From: Robiginitomaculum sp.
GTDB taxonomy: Bacteria; Pseudomonadota; Alphaproteobacteria; Caulobacterales; Maricaulaceae
Assembly: GCA_002733485.1 (NCBI GenBank)
Contig: NVVU01000048.1
Location: 11,921-22,651, forward strand
Direction: 5' to 3'
DNA length: 10,731 nt
Part shown: in pieces, positions 6,105 through 10,731 of the stretch
How the letters are laid out: each line of letters starts with the position of its first letter
Position numbering within the stretch: the first letter of the stretch is position 1
Position numbers and translations under genes: made by a program
Notes under the pieces: model-generated
The model's input: only the letters and a program-made list of their open reading frames with translations
What the model was told of the DNA's origin: nothing
Databases searched by the model: none

Positions 6105-7802
6105 TTAGTAAACGTCTTTTCTGGTGTTATAGACGTTGAATTTACCCGTCGGAGTAATCAGCCGTTTGTCTTTGATGACAGATTTCAACTTCAGGGTTTT
6201 ATCATCAACAACAACAATGGCGGATTGCTGGTTTTTGGCATTCCATACTGAAAACCATACCTCGTCGCCGGCCATATTATACTCGGCCTGCACCACCCTC
6301 CTGGCGCCTTCTTTCAGGTCTGCCCATTTAGCGATCGGCAGCACCTTGTAAGAAGGATCAGCTTCGGCGGTATCGGCAATATTGAAGACCGCGACAGATT
6401 GCGAAATTTCTTCATCGGGATTGAGTGCCGTATCCACATAAATGTGTTTTGATTTTGGGTGCGATTTAATGAACAACGCACCGCCGCCCTGCCCTTCCAG
6501 TTTTTGCACGACTTTCCAGGCATAGTCAGGGTGGTTGACCGGGTCGGTGCCGATCACGGCAATGGTTTCATCACCCAGATGGCTGGTCGCCCAGACGGGG
6601 CCATAGGTTGGGTGAATGAAATTGGCACCGCGCCCAGGATGGGGCTTGATCCCGGTTTCAATCAGCGCCACCAGCTTATCTTCTTTGGTGTCAACCACTG
6701 CCACTTTGTTACGGGCATTGGCCGCGACAATGAAATAACGCCCGGTGGAATCAAATCCACCATCATGCAAAAAGCGTTCTGCCGCAATATCCGTGGTTTT
6801 CAGGTTTTCAATGTCAGAATAGTCGACCATCAGAATATGGCCGGTTTCCTTCACCGTAACGATGAATTCCGGCTTGTAGTGCGATGCTACAATTGAGGCC
6901 ACCCTTGGTTCGGGGTGGTATACTTGGGTGTCATAGGTCATGCCGCGCGTAGAGACGATTTTCTTAGGCTCTAGCGTTTCACCATCCATAATCACAAACT
7001 GCGGTGGCCAGTATGCCCCGGCAATGGCGTATTTGTCTTCATACCCCTTGAACTTGGATGTTTCCACGGACCGGGCTTCAGAACCAATCTTGATTTCGGC
7101 GACCGCCGCCGGCGTTTTCATCCATAGATCAATCAGCGTTACCTTGGCGTCACGGCCAATCACAAATAAATAGCGACCCGATGAAGATATACGCGAAATA
7201 TGCACCGCATAGCCGGTCTTGATGATGGTGACAATTTTCTTGCTGTCCCCTGCGATCAGCGCAACTTCGCCGGAATCGCGCAAGGTGGTGGAAAACAAAT
7301 TATCTATGTTCAACTTGTTCATTTGTTTGGTTGGCCGCTCGTCGACCGGAATAATAACCTTCCAGCTTGCCATGATTTTGGGCATGCCAAATTCTGGCGG
7401 TTGTGGCGGCGTATTCATGATGTAACGCGCCATCATATTGATCTGTTCCTCGGTTAAATCACCAGACGTACCCCAGTTCGGCATTCCTGCCGGGGACCCG
7501 TAAGTGATGAAACTTTCCAGATAATCCAAACCAAGTTCACGGGTGAGATCAGGGGTCAATGCTTTACCCGTCGCCCCCTTGCGCAACACGCCATGACATC
7601 CGGCGCACCGTTGGAAAAATATTTCTTTGGCGGCATCAAATTCTTCACTGCTCATTGCCCATGGGGCCGCAGAATCGCCTTTGACTTGTTCATTTTCAGT
7701 ATCACCAGCAGCGCTATACCCCGCCATACCCAGCACCAGCACACCTGCCAATGCTGCGCTTTGCAACCAACCAGCCCTGACGCATTTCGATGTCTTTTCC
7801 AT
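6105..7802 (-). CDS. nirS: Cytochrome cd1 nitrite reductase
   Basis: NirS is the periplasmic enzyme that reduces nitrite to nitric oxide. The 565-residue precursor has a signal peptide (about 1-33). The N-terminal cytochrome c domain has CAGCH at 66-70 and the likely heme c ligand M107 in GMPNW. The eight-bladed propeller domain carries the heme d1 ligand H201 (YAVHISR) and both active-site histidines, H346 (FLHDGG) and H388 (KPHPGRG). These match H182, H327 and H369 of the mature Pseudomonas aeruginosa enzyme. The ending TPTGKFNVYNTRKDVY is a NirS hallmark and argues against the paralogues NirN and NirF. The ATG is preceded by GGGAG 7 nt upstream. Unusually short, the mature N-terminus before CAGCH has no Tyr or His (see findings). 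It is monocistronic as far as seen, and no heme d1 synthesis genes are nearby. Confidence 0.97.
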   Translation of the reverse strand: MEKTSKCVRAGWLQSAALAGVLVLGMAGYSAAGDTENEQVKGDSAAPWAMSSEEFDAAKEIFFQRCAGCHGVLRKGATGKALTPDLTRELGLDYLESFITYGSPAGMPNWGTSGDLTEEQINMMARYIMNTPPQPPEFGMPKIMASWKVIIPVDERPTKQMNKLNIDNLFSTTLRDSGEVALIAGDSKKIVTIIKTGYAVHISRISSSGRYLFVIGRDAKVTLIDLWMKTPAAVAEIKIGSEARSVETSKFKGYEDKYAIAGAYWPPQFVIMDGETLEPKKIVSTRGMTYDTQVYHPEPRVASIVASHYKPEFIVTVKETGHILMVDYSDIENLKTTDIAAERFLHDGGFDSTGRYFIVAANARNKVAVVDTKEDKLVALIETGIKPHPGRGANFIHPTYGPVWATSHLGDETIAVIGTDPVNHPDYAWKVVQKLEGQGGGALFIKSHPKSKHIYVDTALNPDEEISQSVAVFNIADTAEADPSYKVLPIAKWADLKEGARRVVQAEYNMAGDEVWFSVWNAKNQQSAIVVVDDKTLKLKSVIKDKRLITPTGKFNVYNTRKDVY

Positions 7803-7832
7803 GATTTTCTCCCAGACTTTTCATGTTTGGAA

Positions 7833-7838
7833 ATGCTA
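7833..7838 (-). promoter_or_regulatory. Candidate -10 element of the nirS promoter
   Basis: On the minus strand this reads TAGCAT. It lies about 31 bp (centre to centre) from the FNR/Dnr-type box at 7860-7873. That is the geometry of a class II FNR-family promoter with a start near 7825 and a leader of roughly 22 nt before the nirS ATG. The start site is inferred from spacing only. Confidence 0.5.
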
Positions 7839-7859
7839 GTTGAAAATAAATTTCGCGCA

Positions 7860-7873
7860 TTGATCTAAGTCAA
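7860..7873 (-). promoter_or_regulatory. FNR/Dnr/NNR-type activator box upstream of nirS
   Basis: The plus strand reads TTGATCTAAGTCAA, a perfect match to TTGAT-N4-GTCAA, the form bound by FNR- and Dnr/NNR-family regulators that switch on denitrification genes in low oxygen or in response to NO. The box centre is about 64 bp from the nirS ATG, and the -10 candidate puts it at about -41.5. Which family member binds it cannot be told from the site. Confidence 0.85.
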
Positions 7874-7880
7874 GGCAGAG

Positions 7881-7894
7881 TTGACGAACTTCAA
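7881..7894. promoter_or_regulatory. Second, imperfect FNR/Dnr-type box
   Basis: The plus strand reads TTGACGAACTTCAA. On the minus strand this is TTGAA-N4-GTCAA, nine of ten matches to TTGAT-N4-GTCAA. It lies exactly 21 bp (two helical turns) from the perfect box, on the same helix face. Relative to the inferred nirS start it sits near -62, and it is about 105 bp upstream of the receptor start, so it could serve either gene. Confidence 0.5.
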
Positions 7895-7967
7895 TAAAAC
7901 AAGGAATAGCCGTTAAGTGCTACCTATTGTCGCACATAGCTATACTGACATATGCGTAATTTTTATC

Positions 7968-7980
7968 TTATTTAAAATAA
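7968..7980. repeat. AT-rich inverted repeat before the receptor gene
   Basis: TTATTT (7968-7973) and AAATAA (7975-7980) form a perfect inverted repeat around one base, directly before the ribosome binding site of the TonB receptor gene. It could be an operator or only part of an AT-rich leader. It does not match the classic Fur consensus well. Confidence 0.3.
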
Positions 7981-7992
7981 AAGGTGGCGAAG

Positions 7993-9963
7993 GTGCCAAT
8001 TATATTCGAAAAACTAAATAATAATACGACGATTGGTTGTATTATTTTCACTTCGCTTCTTTCCGTTTTTATTTCGCTGGTACAGAATCCTGCTCTGGCT
8101 GAGACCGTTTACCACAATGAAGATGATATTATTACCGTCACTGCGACACGAACGCGCTTGAATCTGGATGATGCGCCGGCGTCGGTCAGTGTAATTACTG
8201 CTCATGATCTGGAATTGAGCGCCAGTGTAGATATTCTGGATGCCGTGCGGCAGACTCCGGGGATCAGTTTTCAGGGGCGGGGTTTTGGTGGCCGTCAAAC
8301 TCTTTCCATTCGTGGCATGGGGCGGGAGCAAACACTCTTTATGATAGATGGCCGGCGAGTTTTGGGCACGGACAGTATTTTTACCCATTCCAATTTCCAA
8401 TATGACTGGATTCCACTTAACAGCATAAAAAGCATTGAAGTTGTACGTGGCCCCATGTCGGCACTTTATGGTTCCGATGCACTGGGCGGGGTCGTCAATA
8501 TCATCACCAAGCCGGCACCCCAGGAATGGGCGAGTTCAGTTTCCACTCGCTACACGTTGTCTAAAAACAGGGGTGATGAGCAATATATCGGGCTTTATAG
8601 CTCCGGACCTGTTGGGGAAAAGGCCAGCGTTCTGCTCAGCTATACATATAATGATGTACAGGACGTACCATTTCAGGCCAACCCGCTCCTAAGTGAGTTA
8701 GAGGGAAAGCGGGCGCACAATCTCTATGGCCGCTTTACCCTGGACTTAACACCGGCCCACCATTTTAATTTTGATCTTGGTGTGGGGCAGGAGGACCGCT
8801 TCAGAAATACAATGAACCGGGGACGACCGCCGGTCTTTAAAAGCTCCTTCGATCTGGGCAGATTACAATATGGTGCCGGATATAGTGGTGAATACGGTAA
8901 AGTCACAACCCAGGTAAATTATAATCATGCGGCGCTGGACCGGATCAATCAGCGGACCAACGGAGTTCCTTCTTCCATCCCGCAAACCTTCAAAAACGAT
9001 GCGGTGGACGGACATATAGTCGTGCCCGCCGGTTCGGCACACAGGTTTGTAATCGGTGGGGAGTACCGGCGAGAAACACTGATCCATTCTGCTATACCCA
9101 AAGGGCAAGGATCACTTGATTCATCCGGCGTCTTTGTACAGGATGAATGGCGCTTTTCTGATGCGTTGAGGTTAACCACCGGGATCAGATATGATTCTCA
9201 CCAGAATTTTGGATCGGAATTTAGCCCGCGCTCCTATTTGCTTTACCATGTCAATAAAAACTGGACAATCAAAGGCGGCTATGGGCATGGGTTCAAATCC
9301 CCAACCATCAAACAGTCCTTGCAGGATTACCGTTTTGTCGGGCCATTTACCTTTGTGGGCAATGCTGATGTGGGGCCTGAAACCAGTGATAATTTCGAGA
9401 TCAGCGCCCGATACAAGTCCAGCAGAATGCGCTTTGCCGTTACTGGCTTTGTCAATCAGGTCAATGATTTAATCTCCACCCGTTGTATTGGGAATTGTTC
9501 GACCCGGTTTGGTCGGGTGTTCACTTTTGTTAATGAAAAACAGACTGAAACCAAAGGAATTGAAACCGAATTTGAGTTTGATATATCCTCATCGGTTACC
9601 CTGGTTACATCCCATGTCTACATGAAGGCCAAAAACACACGCACGGGCCAGCGCCTGGCCGAACGGCCAGACCATATAGTTAACGCCAGACTATCCTGGC
9701 GGATTGATAATCCAGGCTTAACGCTGATGGTGCGCGCCGCCTATCATGGCGATGAAATTGAATATAATGCCAGAGGGCTGGTGGTGGATTTGCCGGGGTA
9801 TATGCTGTGGTATGCGCAAGGAAGCTGGGATATCAATGACCAACTGCAAATGGAATTTGGGGTCAAAAACCTGGCAGACCTGAGCCTGGCAGACAAATCG
9901 CCCAATTACAGCTTTGCTGAACGCCGACGTGCTTTTTATCTTGGCTTGCGCCGCGATTTCTAA
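7993..9963 (+). CDS. TonB-dependent outer membrane receptor
   Basis: A TonB-dependent outer membrane transporter of 656 residues. A signal peptide (about 1-36, cleaved after PALA) is followed by a TonB-box-like IITVTA at 46-51. The plug domain is about 57-175, with the hallmark segments SIRGMG, FMIDGRRV, IEVVRGPMSALYGSDALGGVVNI. A beta barrel follows and ends in Phe (RRDF), as expected for outer membrane proteins. Motif style resembles the FepA/CirA-like group, but the substrate (ferric siderophore, heme, cobalamin, copper or other) cannot be decided. The frame opens with GTG at 7984. The GTG at 7993 is preferred because AAAGGTGG (7980-7987) then lies 5 nt upstream. A candidate extracellular loop holds a close cysteine pair (RCIGNC, codons within 9481-9498). 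It is divergent from nirS and shares its control region. Confidence 0.92.
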   Translation: MPIIFEKLNNNTTIGCIIFTSLLSVFISLVQNPALAETVYHNEDDIITVTATRTRLNLDDAPASVSVITAHDLELSASVDILDAVRQTPGISFQGRGFGGRQTLSIRGMGREQTLFMIDGRRVLGTDSIFTHSNFQYDWIPLNSIKSIEVVRGPMSALYGSDALGGVVNIITKPAPQEWASSVSTRYTLSKNRGDEQYIGLYSSGPVGEKASVLLSYTYNDVQDVPFQANPLLSELEGKRAHNLYGRFTLDLTPAHHFNFDLGVGQEDRFRNTMNRGRPPVFKSSFDLGRLQYGAGYSGEYGKVTTQVNYNHAALDRINQRTNGVPSSIPQTFKNDAVDGHIVVPAGSAHRFVIGGEYRRETLIHSAIPKGQGSLDSSGVFVQDEWRFSDALRLTTGIRYDSHQNFGSEFSPRSYLLYHVNKNWTIKGGYGHGFKSPTIKQSLQDYRFVGPFTFVGNADVGPETSDNFEISARYKSSRMRFAVTGFVNQVNDLISTRCIGNCSTRFGRVFTFVNEKQTETKGIETEFEFDISSSVTLVTSHVYMKAKNTRTGQRLAERPDHIVNARLSWRIDNPGLTLMVRAAYHGDEIEYNARGLVVDLPGYMLWYAQGSWDINDQLQMEFGVKNLADLSLADKSPNYSFAERRRAFYLGLRRDF

Positions 9964-10021
9964 GTTTAGTGACGAGACCCGAAACGTCCAAAAATGGCGC
10001 TGTCAGGGTTTTATCAGAACA

Positions 10022-10070
10022 AAAACGGCTTGAGGGATAACAAGAATCCCGCACCCGGCAAGCCCGTTTT
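10022..10070. terminator. Nested hairpin between the convergent receptor and lipB genes
   Basis: AAAACGGCTTG (10022-10032) pairs with CAAGCCCGTTTT (10059-10070), leaving one C bulged. The stem begins with an A-tract and ends with a T-tract, the usual look of a bidirectional terminator. Inside the loop, GGGAT (10034-10038) and ATCCC (10046-10050) form a second small stem. It lies 58 bp after the receptor stop and 35 bp beyond the lipB stop. Confidence 0.6.
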
Positions 10071-10105
10071 ACAATGTATCTGGTTATATTTTATGAGTTT
10101 GTGGA

Positions 10106-10731
10106 TCAATCCCTGTCCAGCGTTTTCCCGAACACCTGTTCAAATTGGCGGCGCAAAGCCGTATCTACGCTTTCCATAGAATGCCGGGTTCCCAGATCAG
10201 CAAGGCTGGTCACGCCATGTTCGGTAATCCCGCAGGGAACGATACCGTCAAAGTGCGATAGTTCCGGGTTCACATTCAAAGAGATACCATGAAAGCTGAC
10301 CCAGCGGCGCAGGCGTATCCCGATGGCTGCAATTTTATCTTCGCGCACCCTTCCCTCCTCCTGCCGGGCCACCCATACGCCAATGCGATCATCGCGCACA
10401 TCGCCGACCACGCCAAGATCGGCAAGGGTTAGAATGATCCATTCCTCCAATGCTCGCACAAAGGCACGCACATCGCGCCTGCGGCGGGTTAAATCCAGCA
10501 TAACGTACGCCACTCTCTGCCCCGGGCCATGATAGGTGTATTGTCCGCCGCGCCCCGTCGCAAAAACAGGGAAGCGATCAGGCTCTTTCAAATCGCGCGG
10601 GTTTGCACTGGTTCCCGCACTATAGAGTGAAGGGTGTTCCAGCAACCACACCAGTTCAGGGGCTTCGCCCTTATGAATGGCGGCGATACGGGCCTCCATC
10701 ATGGCAACCGCTTCAGGATATGGTACAGGGT
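10106..10731 (-). CDS. lipB: Octanoyl-[ACP]:protein N-octanoyltransferase, partial at the 5' end
   Basis: LipB transfers octanoyl from acyl carrier protein to lipoate-dependent enzymes, the first step of endogenous lipoate synthesis in the cytoplasm. The signature RGGQYTYHGPGQ is present, as are the two catalytic residues: Lys in EDKIAAIGIRLRR and Cys in IVPCGITEHG (residues 123 and 157 counted from the Met at 10702). WLLEHPSLYSAGTSA and SFHGISLNVN also match the family. An ATG-ATG at 10702 looks like a start, but the frame stays open to the window edge. The upstream codons read PVPYPEAVA, which continues the known LipB N-terminus, so the true start lies beyond 10731. The sequence is most like alphaproteobacterial LipB. 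It has no visible link to denitrification. Confidence 0.95.
   Translation of the reverse strand, partial: PVPYPEAVAMMEARIAAIHKGEAPELVWLLEHPSLYSAGTSANPRDLKEPDRFPVFATGRGGQYTYHGPGQRVAYVMLDLTRRRRDVRAFVRALEEWIILTLADLGVVGDVRDDRIGVWVARQEEGRVREDKIAAIGIRLRRWVSFHGISLNVNPELSHFDGIVPCGITEHGVTSLADLGTRHSMESVDTALRRQFEQVFGKTLDRD

Noticed and set aside
6459..6896. 145-residue open frame antisense to nirS
   Set aside because: It is a shadow of the strongly conserved nirS coding frame; its translation shows no family features and it has no ribosome binding site worth noting.
6105..7802. NirN or NirF instead of NirS
   Set aside because: Both active-site histidines (H346, H388), the d1 ligand H201 and the NirS-specific C-terminus are present, together with a full cytochrome c domain.
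7941..7980. Fur box or other iron-control site before the TonB receptor
   Set aside because: The region is AT-rich with a short inverted repeat, but it does not match the GATAATGATAATCATTATC consensus or a clear Irr/RirA-type element.
7993..9963. NosA/OprC copper receptor assignment
   Set aside because: The usual methionine/histidine-rich copper motifs are not evident and no nos genes are present, so only a generic TonB receptor call is supported.
1..10731. CRISPR array, insertion sequence, tRNA or rRNA genes
   Set aside because: No array of spaced repeats, transposase frame with terminal repeats, or recognisable stable RNA sequence was seen on either strand.

Overview
The window is a compact denitrification block. 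It carries the genes that reduce nitrite to nitric oxide (nirS) and nitric oxide to nitrous oxide (norCBQD), with a c-type cytochrome as a likely electron carrier. Flanking genes are a short-chain dehydrogenase on the left, and a TonB-dependent receptor and lipB on the right. The cytochrome c2-like protein, the LipB sequence and the intermediate base composition (about half G+C by eye) suggest a denitrifying alphaproteobacterium, perhaps near Rhodospirillales. That assignment is an inference from protein resemblance only.

Layout, left to right. An SDR oxidoreductase (+) at 31-825 converges on a small periplasmic cytochrome c (-, 938-1330). A divergent promoter region of about 180 bp follows and holds a perfect 9-bp direct repeat. 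Then come norC, norB, norQ and norD (+, 1510-6045), with gaps of 12, 9 and 3 bp, clearly one operon. A strong hairpin at 6053-6089 separates norD from the convergent nirS (-, 6105-7802). Upstream of nirS is a divergent intergenic region with a perfect FNR/Dnr-type box and a second, 9/10 box one 21-bp step further out. It leads rightward into a TonB-dependent outer membrane receptor (+, 7993-9963). A structured intergenic hairpin and lipB (-, running off the right edge) close the window.

How the genes work together. NirS (cytochrome cd1) makes NO in the periplasm, and NorCB in the inner membrane reduces NO to N2O. NorQ (MoxR-type AAA+ ATPase) and NorD (VWA/MIDAS protein) are the pair known to activate NorCB, probably through its non-heme iron. 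The small cytochrome c is a plausible electron donor to NirS and/or NorC. The nirS promoter looks like a textbook anaerobic/NO-responsive promoter, whereas no comparable box is visible before norC. Heme d1 synthesis genes, norE/norF and any dedicated regulator are absent from the window. The TonB receptor may import a metal or metallophore needed by these enzymes, but its substrate cannot be read from the sequence.

All catalytic and ligand residues looked for in NirS, NorB, NorC, NorQ, NorD and LipB are present. The core genes are therefore an intact known pathway. The less ordinary points are the paired regulatory boxes, the receptor sharing the nirS control region, the separate norC/cytochrome control region, and the short N-terminus of NirS.
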